64,000 nucleotides of DNA from Rhypophila decipiens (taxonomy: Eukaryota; Ascomycota; Sordariomycetes; Sordariales; Naviculisporaceae), in assembly GCA_033297075.1 (NCBI GenBank), contig MU858078.1, positions 223,056 to 287,055 of the forward strand, written 5' to 3'. The notes beneath the pieces are model-generated. The model worked only from the letters and a program-made list of their open reading frames with translations. It made no database searches and was not told the DNA's origin. Made by a program: the position numbers and the translations under genes. Below are positions 23,024 to 35,300 of the stretch, one piece after another (the stretch's first letter is position 1; every line of letters starts with the position of its first letter).

Positions 23024-24762
23024 TCAGTAAACATACTTGAACCGCTTATTCTCCCTATCCGTCTGATCCAGCCAGGTGTTCCTGTCCAGAAACTCATCCT
23101 CGGTCGTTTCGGCCAGACCAGCACGGCTACGGCTCTTATTCTGCCAGACATAGTACATGAACAGAGCAAAAGTGGTCCCGATACACGCCGCTTGTGTTGC
23201 CAGCACGGCGATCTTGGCCGGGTGATACTCGGGCTTGTCCCGGTCCTGGAAGGTCTGGGGTCCAATGATGTTTCCTAAAAGACCGTCAGCAGTCAGCAAC
23301 ACAGGAACAGGAACCGAAAAGTAGATTCAAAACATACCAATGGAAAAAGACCCGCTAATCAAGGCCGCGGCAAACGCTCTCTTGGTAGCTCCTCCCGTGT
23401 TCGAAGCCGTCCACTGATAAAACACAGGCAGTGTGGCGGTCACCGAGTTGACCAGATAAACACCAGCCAAAGCACCAGCTTTGTTCGTCTTGGGGATGAA
23501 ACTCAGCAACGCACCGCCTGTCACACCGCCAAGCAGACAAACAATGATCCAGACCCAGCGGTGCGACTTGGTCCTGATCCCAAACCCAACAATCAGCGCA
23601 AATATAATACTGATTGCCCCAGAGGGTGTATTCATCAAAGCCGCTTGCTTTGAATCATAACCCAGATTTCGAATGACGGTAGCCGAGTAAGTCGTTACAA
23701 TCCCGCTCGACACCGACAAGAGGATGACGCTCAAAGTAAGCAGGTAAATCTGGGGGTCCAAAAAGGCCTCGACAATCTCCTCAAAGCGAAACTTATTCCT
23801 GTTGGAAATTCCCGTCTGATTCACACTCACGTGTCGAAGCAACGCAATCTTTTCTTCATCAGAAAGCCACGCAGCTTTCATGGGCGTATCGGGGAGAAAC
23901 AAAAAAGTCGCAACACCAATAACCACCGTCACGACCCCAAGGACAAGAAACATGGTCCGCCAGCCCGACAAGGACGAGGAAGGGCCCATGTGCTGAAAGC
24001 CGTAGGATACGAGACCGCCGACTATCTGGCCTAGTCCTAGGCCCAGATACCAAAAGGAGAAGCGCGGGCCTTGCTCGGATTTGGTGTACCATTGGGACGA
24101 GATCAAGAGGAGGGACGGGCCGATGGTTGCTTCAAAGATTCCGAGGAATATGCGCGATGGTAGCAGGGTTGAGAAGGAGGTTGCTGCTGCTCCGCAGGCT
24201 GTGGCGACGCCCCAGAGGATCACGTTTGCTCCGAGCCATTTTGCTGCTGGGAATTTTTGGAGGGCGTAGACTGCACGGGTTTTGTTAGATTGAGGAGGGG
24301 GGTGGAGGGTAGGGGGTGAAAGGCTCACTTACCGTTGGGGACTTCGAAAAAGAGGAGGGCTGCGAAAAGGGCTGTTGCTAGGTGGGATATGTCGTTTGGT
24401 CCTAGGTTGAGGTCTTTGCCTATTCCCATTACTGCTGCGTACTGGGTAGTAGATAGGCGAGAGTTAGAAAGGGGTGAGAAGTGAGGGAGATGGTGAAGGG
24501 GCTTTCTTACATTGATGATGACTTTGTCGAGGAACTGCATGGTGTAGCATAGGAACATGAGCGGCACAATATGCCAGTCAATCTTACGACGCAGCTTAGC
24601 GAGGTAGACATCGTCGGTTGGCACGACGGTGTTCTTGTCACGGTGAGAGTCGAGGAACTGCCATGCTGCATCGAGGTGTTTGGTCGAAGTTGAAGGGTCA
24701 TGGCTGTACTCTTCGGAATCAGGTCGACCTTTTTCAATATGTGGAGTTTCTTGGTCAGACAT
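23024..24762 (-). CDS. MFS transporter, DAL5/anion:cation symporter type
   Basis: Four exons: 24762-24511, 24441-24333, 24270-23338 and 23274-23024. The introns are 69, 62 and 63 bp, each with GTAAG/GTATG donors and CAG/TAG ends. The protein is 514 aa. The charged N-terminus leads into the first membrane helix (IVPLMFLCYTMQFLDKVIIN). Later marks are LLISSQWYTKSEQGPRFSFW in the central part and a hydrophilic tail ending DRENKRFKYVY. The order and spacing fit the allantoate/nicotinate/vitamin permease group with about 12 helices at the plasma membrane. The substrate cannot be deduced. An ATG 87 bp upstream in the same frame is open, but MSDQETPH at 24762 gives the family-like N-terminus. Intron 1 is in frame without a stop, so it is easily missed. 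Confidence 0.9.
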
Positions 24763-26458
24763 CTTGACTGGGTGGTGGAGATGTTTGACTGAAGATCTGT
24801 GGTTTGAAGTGAGGTGGTCAGCCCAGGACCCTCCGTGGTTTGGTGCCATTCATCTACATGAGGGTGCCCCTTGTACTTGTACAGACGACCAGGGCCGAGG
24901 TCCCCTCTCACATGAACCAAAGATAAGAAGCCCAAGAGAGTTATACTCACATCTGATAGCAAGCCTGACAACTGGGAAGGTCGGGATAGGCACCCGAATA
25001 GAGAGTCTGTGTAACCGTAAACAAAGCAATACAATGCAAGTCAAGATGCAATAGATTGCCTGCCAGAAGAAAGATGCGGCCTCGAACGAACCATTTCCAC
25101 AAGTCGAAGGTCGGTGTTGCATTCTTTGGACTCCCTTTTGGGTTTTATATGTCGTACGACGTAGCACTAGATACGGGACCCTGCAACACTCACATTCATG
25201 ACAACAGGTTCCTTGCTCGCAGCTTAATAATATCTCGTACACTCTTACTTGGGAGAGTATAGCTTTGTTATTTACTGGGAAAATATGCACGGTTCTTGCT
25301 CGAGTATCATTCATGTGTTGTGGGACTCGCCATTGGAAATGGGTTGGGGCTGGGGTATGACTCCTGCCACCACCATCCGCGGCTTGGAGCGTCCCGGAGT
25401 ATCACGAAATCCGCCCTCCGGGGCAGGCAGACAACACCGTGGCTTTCCGGCAGTTGTTGATACCTATACCGTGCCTGCCAGAATAGATCTGTTGATAAGA
25501 CAATGCTTTCTTCTTCTTTCAGCTCTGTATTGTCCCCTTTCTCCAGCTCGAAAGACTCGAAGCTCTTTGTGGCGTTGTACTGAGCAGCGTAGTTGATGGG
25601 TGTCTCGGCCTATCAGATAGATCCAAGGGGCAAGAATCCCGATCCTTGCCAGAGGCAGAGTATCATACAAACCCAACAAGGAAAAAAAGAAAATGTACGT
25701 GAATAATCACCAGAAAAGAAAAACAAGAACAAGACCGCTTGGAATAAGCTCGAGCATAAACGAATCCCAACATGGAAAATAGGTCTTGGTTCTAAAACAA
25801 CATTACATCGTTCCAAGCAGAGCGGCCGCCACTATTGCCGGCTGCTGCGGGAGACGGCAGAGATGGATCCCACAACCAACGATATGCCGAACCGAATACT
25901 ACACTCGAATCCGTAATAAATCATCTAAGAACAAGTTAGATTTGGCTATGATATCCGTAAGCCCTAGGTAATCGTTAGATGATTATATACACCCTGCCAA
26001 TGCTTGGCTAGATGTAGATTACTAAGTTGGAGCATAAGAGTGATCAGTCATCCATTTTCAACCTGTTTCTTTTTATCTGGGGACTCGATATAATAACTTG
26101 AAAAGCCAACGTCCATTATATATGGTATGAATAATTAATCCACAGTTGGAGGTAGCACCAAGTAAGACTTGGATTTGACACCGGACGGTCCCTTTTTCCC
26201 TCCAAAGTACGTGTTGACCAACGAAAAAGACGCACATCTCAAACAGACTCGGAATAACAAGGATGACCATTATATCACTTGGATCATGAATGCCTACGTA
26301 TTCTTGTGACCCAAAGGACTCTGCTAGAGCAAAAACTGCTCAGGAACTACCAGTATAGCTGGTTAACCCGAGGTAAAGACCGTTAGGTACAAGTACCCAT
26401 ACTTGAACTTGACCCCTTACCAAAACGACATCAAGAACGCTCAAGCCCGCGGAAATAC
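24763..26458. other. Intergenic region, 1.7 kb
   Basis: Upstream region of the MFS gene and 3' flank of the NmrA-like gene. It is AT-rich on the right side (25680-26300). Frames are short on both strands, and no splice-compatible exons or repeats were found. Confidence 0.6.
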
Positions 26459-27382
26459 CTACTCAACATCCTTCCACAAACTACACTCCTTCAACCAGCC
26501 CTCAAAATCCAGCAATTCAGGAACCTCCCCCCTCCTCGCCTGAATGTCGGCGCCATACCCCTCCTTCTCAAAAAACTCAAACATAAGCCCCACATCTTTG
26601 ACCGCCCAAAGCAACGCACCCCCCAAAAGCCCAAACGTCTGAGGAAGGTCCTTGCCAGTGGCAGACTTGAACTTGTCCTTGGCCTCACCGAGTGTCAAAC
26701 TGTCCCCGGCGAGGGAAACCGCTTTGCCAGCCCATTCCGATGGATTGGTCAAAGCCTTTGCCGCAAAGATTCCAATATCTTTCACGCTGACGAGTTGCAG
26801 TTTGGTCTGAGGCGACAAGGCACGGTCCCACATGGCAATGAACATTGAGCAGAAGAATCCCGGGTTGGTGTTATCCATGAATGCGGTCGGGCGGAGGATC
26901 GTCCACGTAAAGCCGGCGCCATCTTGCTGGGCTTTATCACGGAGGTGGATCTCGATATCGTGCTTGGACTTGAAATGCGGCACCTGAGTCGGGTTGGTCC
27001 AGCTTTTGGAGTCGCCTCCTCTGTCGACCGAGGAAAAGACAATGTGTTTCACGCCGTGGGATACAGCCGCGTCGATGAGGGGGATTGCTTGGTCTTGTTC
27101 GCTCTTTTTGCCGGGCGTTGTGACGAGGAAGAGGGAGGTTATGGATCCTTTTGGGCGGGAGGCAAAGATGGGGTTGGGATTGGTCGAGTCGCCTTGGATT
27201 AGGTCGATGATGTCTGGGTGAGAGGATGCTAGATGTCGGGCTTTGGAAGAGGTGGCATCGCGGGTTAGGGCGAGGATGTGAATCGGTTTTGGATGTGGTG
27301 GGAGGGACAGGAGAGCGTGGATCACGTAGCCTCCTTGTTTTCCAGTTGCGCCGACTATGAGGATGTTGTTTTGTGAGGCCAT
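26459..27382 (-). CDS. NmrA-like NAD(P)-binding protein
   Basis: A single-exon 307-aa protein. The N-terminal Rossmann motif is ILIVGATGKQGGYVIHALL (GxxGxxG at about residues 11-17). It continues with SITSLFLVTTPGKKSEQDQA and the conserved HIVFSSVDRGG. These features place it in the atypical short-chain dehydrogenase/NmrA family, whose members sense the redox state of NAD(P) or reduce small ketones and quinones. The catalytic Tyr-x3-Lys of classical SDRs is not evident, so a regulator or isoflavone-reductase-like enzyme is more likely. No targeting signal is seen. A 1.7-kb gap separates it from the MFS gene. Confidence 0.85.
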   Translation of the reverse strand: MASQNNILIVGATGKQGGYVIHALLSLPPHPKPIHILALTRDATSSKARHLASSHPDIIDLIQGDSTNPNPIFASRPKGSITSLFLVTTPGKKSEQDQAIPLIDAAVSHGVKHIVFSSVDRGGDSKSWTNPTQVPHFKSKHDIEIHLRDKAQQDGAGFTWTILRPTAFMDNTNPGFFCSMFIAMWDRALSPQTKLQLVSVKDIGIFAAKALTNPSEWAGKAVSLAGDSLTLGEAKDKFKSATGKDLPQTFGLLGGALLWAVKDVGLMFEFFEKEGYGADIQARRGEVPELLDFEGWLKECSLWKDVE

Positions 27383-28157
27383 GATGATAGGTTTTGGTAG
27401 GACTGTGATGGTTTGTTATGGGTGTTGGGAGACTGCCAACAGGAGGAGATGAATATTGTGGTCGGCTTTACGGCTCACTGAGACGGAGGATGAAATGACG
27501 ATTACATTTCTGATGTCTCGGGACCGCTGGGAGCCGAGCGGCCGAGATTTCCGAACTCCTTCCCAGTGCGGTAGTTGCCAGCCAGGTCAAATCACAGAGG
27601 GCGGCAAGGGATGAAAGTGATGGGAATATGGGCGATACGGTCATTTCCACGGATCTTTGGATCGGGCTTTCCCCATGAATACAGTCCGGTATTGCGTGAA
27701 CCGGCACCCGCCAAGAAGTCACTTCAGATGACCAAACAAGATAATACCAATGGAATTAGAGCTGCTTCTTGAAAGGTTTCGCTAAGCAACAACTTTCATC
27801 GATACTTCGTAATCCATGCACCAGAAGTTCCAGGAAGTAGCAGCGTGCAGTGAAGTGTCGGGAAATATTCAAGTACAGGGAAAATCGTTGTAACATGGGT
27901 CCCGGCAAGTTCCGCCTCCACATGGTTCAAAAATGGCGGGGCAACTGCCAAGCAGGCGGCCAGACCTCCCTGCCCCTCTGCTTCGTCATCGACATTCTAG
28001 GTTTCCACATCCAGACACATTAAAGTTCAGTTGGGCATCTTGCGACAACCACAACCACAACTTCAGTATTTCACGATCTGTTTTTTACCACCTCCAACAA
28101 ACCTGGCTATCCACCCTAAATACCCAAACTAAACCTCCTCTCTTCAAAACCGCCAAA
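27383..28157. promoter_or_regulatory. Divergent promoter, NmrA-like and Vps60 genes
   Basis: A 775-bp space between divergent genes. The right end, next to the Vps60 start, is rich in C and A (CCACAACTTC, CCTCCAACAAACC), as is common for fungal 5' leaders. No other gene is seen. Confidence 0.5.
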
Positions 28158-28817
28158 ATGAACCGCCTCTTCGGCTCCTCCTCCACCTCCAAAACCCCCA
28201 AACCAACCCTCAACGGCGCAATTTCCAACATAGACACGCGCATCTCCTCAATAGACGTCAAGCTCGCCTCCCTCAACGCCGAGCTGACAGGTTACCAGAC
28301 CAAACTCTCCAAAATGCGCGACGGCCCCGGAAAGACGGCGCTCAAACAAAAAGCGCTCAAGATCCTCCAGCGCCGCAAGCAATACGAAGCCCAGCGCGAC
28401 CAGCTGCAGTCCCAGGTCTGGAACATGGAGCAGGCGCAGACCATGCAGGACAATCTCAAAAACACAATGGTCACCGTGGACGCGCTCAAGCAGACCAACA
28501 AGGCGCTGAAAAAGGAATACGGCAAGGTGGATATCGATCGTATCGAACGATTACAAGATGAGATGGCGGATTTGCTGGATGTCGGGAACGAGATTCAGGA
28601 GAGTTTGGCCAGGAGCTATGATATACCCGAGGATGTGGATGAGGCGGAGCTGGATGCTGAATTAGAGGCGCTGGGGCAGGAGGTTGAGCTCGAGAGGGAG
28701 CTGGGCGGGACCGAGGGGGCACTGCCGAGTTTTATGCAGGACGAGGTGCCGCAGTTTATTGATGAGGCTCCGTCTACGAGTGGTAAGGTCAAGGAGGCTG
28801 CTGGGGCTGGGATATAA
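28158..28817 (+). CDS. VPS60: ESCRT-III subunit Vps60 (CHMP5 homologue)
   Basis: A single-exon 219-aa Snf7-family protein of the usual length. The N-terminus MNRLFGSSSTSKTPKPTL is the Vps60/CHMP5 signature. A basic helical half follows (YQTKLSKMRDGPGKTALKQ), and then an acidic half with coiled-coil potential (DIDRIERLQDEMADLLDVGN). The C-terminus carries PSFMQDEVPQFIDEAP, matching the Vta1-interaction region of CHMP5 proteins. Known orthologues act late in ESCRT-III assembly on endosomes and regulate the Vps4-Vta1 ATPase that recycles the complex. The ATG at 28158 is chosen because MNRLFG is conserved; the frame is open further upstream but not family-like. Confidence 0.93.
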   Translation: MNRLFGSSSTSKTPKPTLNGAISNIDTRISSIDVKLASLNAELTGYQTKLSKMRDGPGKTALKQKALKILQRRKQYEAQRDQLQSQVWNMEQAQTMQDNLKNTMVTVDALKQTNKALKKEYGKVDIDRIERLQDEMADLLDVGNEIQESLARSYDIPEDVDEAELDAELEALGQEVELERELGGTEGALPSFMQDEVPQFIDEAPSTSGKVKEAAGAGI

Positions 28818-29196
28818 CAACTGGTTGATCTGGAGGGGACAGTCGCTTTTCCTTTTCTATGTTTTTGACACCAAGGAGGTTGGGCTCTGTTGTTTGTCGC
28901 TCTGTCACTCATCACGGCGTTTAGGTTATCCATAGCTCAGGAGTAGCAAGGCCATTACCGAAGGCGAGTTTGTCTTCAGGTTATTGATCACATGAGAACT
29001 GAAAGTATTTCAGACCACTTGATGCTTAGCTACAAATCATAAACACATTTATTCGTCATGGAGTTATCGGGTCCAAGACCCAACTGTACTGTCGCCGGCA
29101 ACGAATCCTAGCTAGCAATCCAATGTCTGTACCTACACAATTATACATTCAATATAAACGCTTTCGACCCTCGTAGGCCCCAAAACGCAACTCCCA
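28818..29196. terminator. Convergent 3' spacer, Vps60 and F-box genes
   Basis: A 379-bp space where two convergent genes end. It should contain both polyadenylation regions; AT-rich segments lie at 29020-29060 and 29130-29160. Nothing else is visible. Confidence 0.45.
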
Positions 29197-32100
29197 CTAC
29201 TGCACCGGCTCAAAAAACCGGCAGACCTCCTCCAACTCCGGATCACCATTGCAGAAATCCCATCCCAGGATAACGCTAGACTGACTGCACGCAATGATTT
29301 GACGGACGTCAAATTGAAGCTTGAACACGCAAGAATTAGCTTGGCGAACGTCTGGGGGGAAAAAGGGATACGCAAAATGCGGACGTGGGGTCTGGGTTGG
29401 GGAATGGATCTGTGTCTGGGCCAGGGCATCGGAGAGGAGATTATCAAGGACAATGGGATCGTGTACCTGGTGAAGTCGTACGCCACCAGCAGGGGCGCGC
29501 GCTAGTTGCGCATGAGCTTGATGTGCCGCGGCCGCTGCCGCGATCTGCGCCGTGGTCTGCGCGGGAACAGGGACAGCAGCTGCCGGCGTTGGTCGTGTTG
29601 TGGCGCTTGTTGCTGTATCTGTGTTTCCAGGACGTGCCTGGGTGGTAGTAGATGTATTGTTGCTCGGCCCTGCCGAACTGCTAGCAGCTGCCGGTGTTGG
29701 GGCTGCCAAGTCTTCCTGGGCTCGCATGGCTTCGCGCCTATTGCGTGCGTGCTCAAACTGCGCCCTTATGAGAGCGGCCGAGAAGGCCTGTCGGAGCTGG
29801 CTCCTAAGCACTGGGCTCGACTGGCTATCAATGACCGTCTCGACATAATGGCGCTGAGCGAGGATCTGCGGGTGGAGGGCAAGAGCGCGAACAAACCCAT
29901 GCTGGCCAGAGCTGACCGCCTCGTCAATGATCCGTCGGATATCGTCGAGTGTGACAGAGCTGGCCGGATCCAAGATCGAAGACTCGGTCTGAGGATTCAA
30001 CGCTGCCGGCATCGGGTTGGGAGGAGGCTGAATGGCACTGGGTCCAGTGGTCGAAGGCGGCTGCGCGCCTCTTAGGGCACCGTTGTGAGGACCAGGCATG
30101 ATAACTTGGTTCGGCTGGCGGAGTGCGATTCTGCTGGCATTCTGAGACGCTTGCACTTGCATCCTGGCGGCAAGGGCAGCATCCTCCTGCTTAAGACGAT
30201 GCTGGTCCTTCCAGACTCCTTCCTTATCTCTCCGCCATATGATGATACTTGCATCGTAGCTTCCGCTGACGATCCTGCCGTATTTTCCTCCACCACCGCC
30301 GGGGGGTAGTTTGGCTCCATATGCGCAAATGTCCTCAGGCCGTCTGGAGCCGGCATTGGCTTCACGGCGCGCCGGTCTGCCGGCACCGCGCTCCGGCTCT
30401 TCGATGCGACCAGACCTCACAGCCTCGAAATATTCTGCATCGACCCTCCGTGCGTCTGCCTCATCTTCCTCTTTGCTGTAGGGGAGGTCTCCAAATCCAG
30501 CCTGGACAGTCCTGACAAGCTCTCTGTGTGAGCGCAGGCATGCCACCTCCACGCCCGTATGAGCATCAAAGATCTTGATTTGCGCGTCACTGCTACCAGT
30601 GACGATGCGCCGGCCATCAAAGAGCACGCATGCAATGCCTTTGTTGTGGCCTACGATGGTCCGGAGGCACGCTTGAGTGGTCCAGTCCCACACCTTGACG
30701 TGCCGATCTCCGCTTGCCGACACCACCTCGTTATGGTGTATTTGCACGGTATTGACGGCTGCTGAATGACCCAAAAGCACACCGATCTCTGTCCAGGGGG
30801 GTATCTCCGGGTAGTCTTCGGGCTCCGGGATGTGGTTCATATTCTTGCCCTCTCTGTTCGGCTCCGCATCTTTGGGGTAGCCCATGTCTCCAAAGCGAAG
30901 TGTTTTGCGATTAAATACCTTTAACATCTTGTCTTTAGAAGAGGTAACCAGAATTCGGTGGTCGAATTTGAGGTTGAGGACCGATTCGCGGTGTGCGGTA
31001 TCCAGTACCTTGAGCACTTCTCCCGTCGAAAAGCGCCAAATGATCACATCCGAATCCGAGCTCCCAGAAACAAGGATGTCCTCCTCAGGGTCCGAATCGA
31101 ACTGCAGACACAGCACCGAGCCCCTATGCTGTGCGAGTGTGCGGAGGCAGCGTCGAGTACGCATATCCCAAATTTTGATAGTCCGATCCCTGCTACCGCT
31201 GACCAGGTAATCCGAATTGTACTGGATGGTATAAACACACTCGCCATGGCCTTCTTCGGGGTGATCTGGATGGGGAAATTGGAAATTGGTGTACTTGGCA
31301 AGCTCCCAGTTGGACTCGAGCAGCCGTCGCATCGAGTATAGGTATTTCCAGCTGATTCTGTATCTCTTGGAAGCCTCGTCCCACATCGCGAGTGTTGATT
31401 TCGCCAATCCTGTGGTGCTATTGCTTCTGGCAGGGAACTCCGCAGGTATGGCTTCCCTCCCTTTCCCCTTGTCGAGACTTCGGCCTTTCGCAGCTGAAGA
31501 GTTGGAACTTCGCATATCGAGATCGCTCATACGCTGTGAGATGCCAGTCGTCCTGGCACTGTTGGAATTTGACCCTCCATCTCCAAACAAACTAATACCC
31601 GTCATCTCCATATCGGCTGGCTCTTGTCTGATAGTACCATCGGCATCGGCCATTATCATATCGCTGTCTCCCTCAGCTGGCGCCACCAACACAACCCGCT
31701 TCTTGTGCGGGGGCCCATCTTCGTCCGACTCGGTTCGCTGTAGTGGGTTGGGGCTCTGGACGAGCAAGGTTTCCGCATTGAACTTTCTCTCCCACGCCAT
31801 GATTTCCGACCGCCTCGCTCTCCATCCCTCCATTTCGTAGAGGTGTTCCCAAAGCTTCCGATCAAGCGCGAGCTCGTACCATTCTCTACAAGATTTGGCA
31901 AAGTTGAGCAGAGACATGGGGTCGAGATAGCCGAGAATCTTTAGACAAATTTCGGGGGGGAGATGGCGAACAAAATCGATGTAGAGGCGTGGATTCAATT
32001 GCTGGACGATCTCCATCACGACGCTCGTCGGGAGATCGGAGAGGATTGCCATGGTCAGCTCTGCACACAGATTCAAGCTTAAATGTTAGCATCGGTACGT

Positions 32101-32374
32101 AGGCATATAATAATATCGGCGGAAAGGACTCACCAGTCTTGTCGGCGATTGAGAGACCAGAGATGTGCTGGGCAAGCCAGGCTGGGAATGTTTCGCGGGT
32201 TGCTGCGAGAGTCGTGACAGCATCTTCTCGAGGCTTGAATAGATATCCTGGAAATGCAGAAGACCCGCTCAGGGGATCTTCCGAATAGCCTTCGTCAGGT
32301 TGGGAAGTCAGGCCTGCCATGCTCGAGCGTGGCCTTCTTTGCGCATTCAACGTCGTCGCCCGCGACAAAGACAA
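29197..32374 (-). CDS. F-box/WD40 protein of the SCF ubiquitin ligase, FWD-1-like
   Basis: Exon 1 is 32374-32134 and exon 2 is 32060-29197. The 73-bp intron has GTGAGT, branch GCTAAC and CAG. The protein is 1034 aa. The F-box is at about residues 112-160 (HLPPEICLKILGYLDPMSL). Six or more WD40 repeats span about 353-692, with clear units such as LVSGSRDRTIKIWD, ILVSGSSDSDVIIW, VVSASGDRHVKVWD and IVSGSYDASIIIW. A long low-complexity Ala/Pro/Thr region follows, then a conserved C-terminal piece (IIACSQSSVILGWDF). This layout resembles Neurospora FWD-1, the SCF substrate receptor that degrades the clock protein FRQ. The orthology is inferred from architecture. The F-box binds Skp1 and the propeller binds phosphorylated substrates. 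Confidence 0.88.
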
Positions 32375-35300
32375 GTGGGGCGCTGGGTTACTGGGCGATC
32401 AGGCGGTCGATGGCGAGGTTGGTCCGATTTAGATGCGACCGCTGGCGCTTCACTGAAGAATAAGAAAGAAACGAAACTAGGGACGAAACTAGTGTGCAGC
32501 GGAGTCCTTTGGATGCTAGTCGATGTTATGTTTGGCTAAATGAGGCTCAACACATCGTCTCCAGGGTCGATCGGGAAGCAAGGCAACCTCACGTTGCCAG
32601 GCGCACCATACACTGATGTTTCTGTACCGGATCCGTACGGATGCGATTACACAGCAGCACAGCACGTGAACCAATGCGGCGGGACGTTTCGGTAAGACTT
32701 GTGCAATAGGCGGCCGAAGGGAGCGCCGGCTTTGTTTTGTTTGCCTCGGATGCCGATGATTGTTATGAGCGTCGTCCGTCTGGCGTTTTGCCTCGATTGA
32801 AGCCGGTCACTATCCAGTTCACATCACTCGAGTTGAGTGGAATCTTCATTTTTGGGAGGAACTTGGCAGTGTTCTAGGCAACCAGCCGATGCTAACAATA
32901 AATGAGGCTGCACAATAAATAACCATAATCCCATGCAAATTCCCTCCACTTTATGGACATTTATTGTGAACTAGGCCTGGCAGCCAAGTTTCGAGGTTGG
33001 AATATGGTCGGGAGGTCACTTCACTGCCAAACCGTTAAGAGGACGGGACCTGATTACAGGTCTGCAGCTGTATGTTCGGCTTGAAACTAACAGTGCGGGG
33101 CACGAGGGACTTGGTTGGACCCTTCATTACGATCACGGCCAAGTGGAGCCATCGCACGTCACGGTCGCCTTCGAACATCTCACATCACCATGGCATCGCA
33201 TTCCATGACGGTGTTGCAGCGAGTTGGGAACATGATATATATGGATTTGCAAGGTCCGATTCGAGATGTAGAGAAACAAATGGCAAAAGGATGGTATAAT
33301 TCTGATTTCCAGTAACAAGTGATGTGGACGACCGATCTTGAAGATCGTGTGTTCAAGCACAAGTGCCAAACTCCACACTTCCATGTTTACACTACTTGAC
33401 AACAGCAGATGGAAGTTTGCCGGGCTTGCCGCGTGAGATCTTACGGATTGCAAATCGTTCCGATTCTACCATTTATGGTATTTCCGCTCAAGACTGTAAC
33501 TCATTACGCTGGTGGTCACCGTCCCGGGCACTCGATGTTGGAGGTGAGGTGAACACCTCAGCTTGAGACGGATAAAAGCCGAGTCCGCCGAAGACATTGT
33601 TGGATATTCCTGTCGGCGGCAGAGCATTGACTTCGGCTTTAGCAGTCATCGTTTCAGGCCTTGGATAAAGCCGCTACGTCATTCGGTATTCGTATCAGAT
33701 TATAACAAGTAGCATCGAGGCGTGGGGAGAGAAGGTAATGTTGGAACATGATAAAGAGAGTGTATTCGCCCTGAGACGTTCATTAAAAATCACGGCAGAG
33801 AAGAAGAAGCCTGGGCAAAGTCATGGACGCCGATAGGGCACACGGTCTGTAATCTACCGCAATCAACCGCAATCAACTTTACGAGACTGGAATCCTTTTG
33901 GTGTTTTCATGTTGGAAAGAGGCATGGTCGGGACGAGTGGAATCGCAAAGGCTGTTTTAAGCTTCCTTGGTGATCTGCCTCCCCCAAGGGGCACCAAGCC
34001 TAATCCAGTCTAGCAACTTGCGGTCCGCTGGAGTTGAAACCCCGAGACCCACTCGAAACCCAGAGTTTATGCCTGGTGATTCGTGAAAGCGCTGGACTCC
34101 TGGAGCTTTATGGAGGGGTAGGATGTAATGGAACTTATGGAAGGGCGGGGACGTGATCGTTCGAGGCCATGAGGCTGTTCGTGGTTCTAAAGGGAGAAGG
34201 GAGACCTGGACCGTTTAAAAGGACGTATCCATCTTCATGTGATAGGATACAATAATGTACACTAGCATGGTGACAATGGCCCTTTTAGGTTCTAAAGATA
34301 GAGACTGCCTTAAAGCCGCTTTATTGCGTTGTGTAGAACAAACCATTTATGAGCAAGCAAGCCTTTGTTGAAGCGCCTTTATGTTATCTAGAATATTCCA
34401 ATTTCTTGTTGTGGTCCGGCCATTATTCCTGGCTGTCATTGTGCTACACCAAGTCGGCACATACGACGCGGCGTGGAAATATGTCTTGAAAGTCGAGAGA
34501 GCCTTCGAAGGCTCTTAGAGGGACTTCGTGTTTGGATATTGGTGACTGGCACAACGACAGATAAGTTGACGATTGCCTCGAATATTATCCGTAGTGTACA
34601 TTTGACCACGGGTCGCCGCTCAGTATGGCGGTTGGGCACCTCCATATTTGCTAGAAACATGGACCAAAACGCTGCGGTATCCGTAGAACAATTAAGCTTA
34701 GAAGCGCCACAACGCATTCCTCCAAGATGTGCACATGGCAGAGTAGACCTGTAATCCACAACATGCCGTGATTTGCGCCAACAGAATTACAAGAACAACC
34801 AGACAAGTCGCCCGCAATTGATGTGACTTTTCTAAACACACTCGACACATCACACGGCTCTAGTTCGCCATGTCCCACCTCGCCCACCTCACCTTGGGAC
34901 TCTACTACTCATCAACAAGGGCAAACTCAGAAGTGACTTGAAGAGAGGTATTCAATTTGGATGGAATTTGTGCAAGGCGAACATTCCAAGTGTACCGTAC
35001 CTCTGAAATCCCCTCCTTGTTTGTCAGCGTTACCGTCACTTGTCGCTGTGCCCCGGGCCTTTCTTCCACTGTTCTATAGTGGGAGTTCCAGCACAGGTCG
35101 CCCGCACCAAGATCACATCAGCCGCCCCCGCCCTCCATCGACTCACCTTCCGGCCCCCAGTGCTCCGCGCCAAGAAACCAGCGGCGAACCACCCACACAG
35201 CGGTCTTCAACTGAGTGCTGCTCTCCCTTTGGCTGTCACGGTCCCAACCAACCATCTCCGAGAGCGGTCACCTGCCACGATTATCTGTTTCAAAACCACC

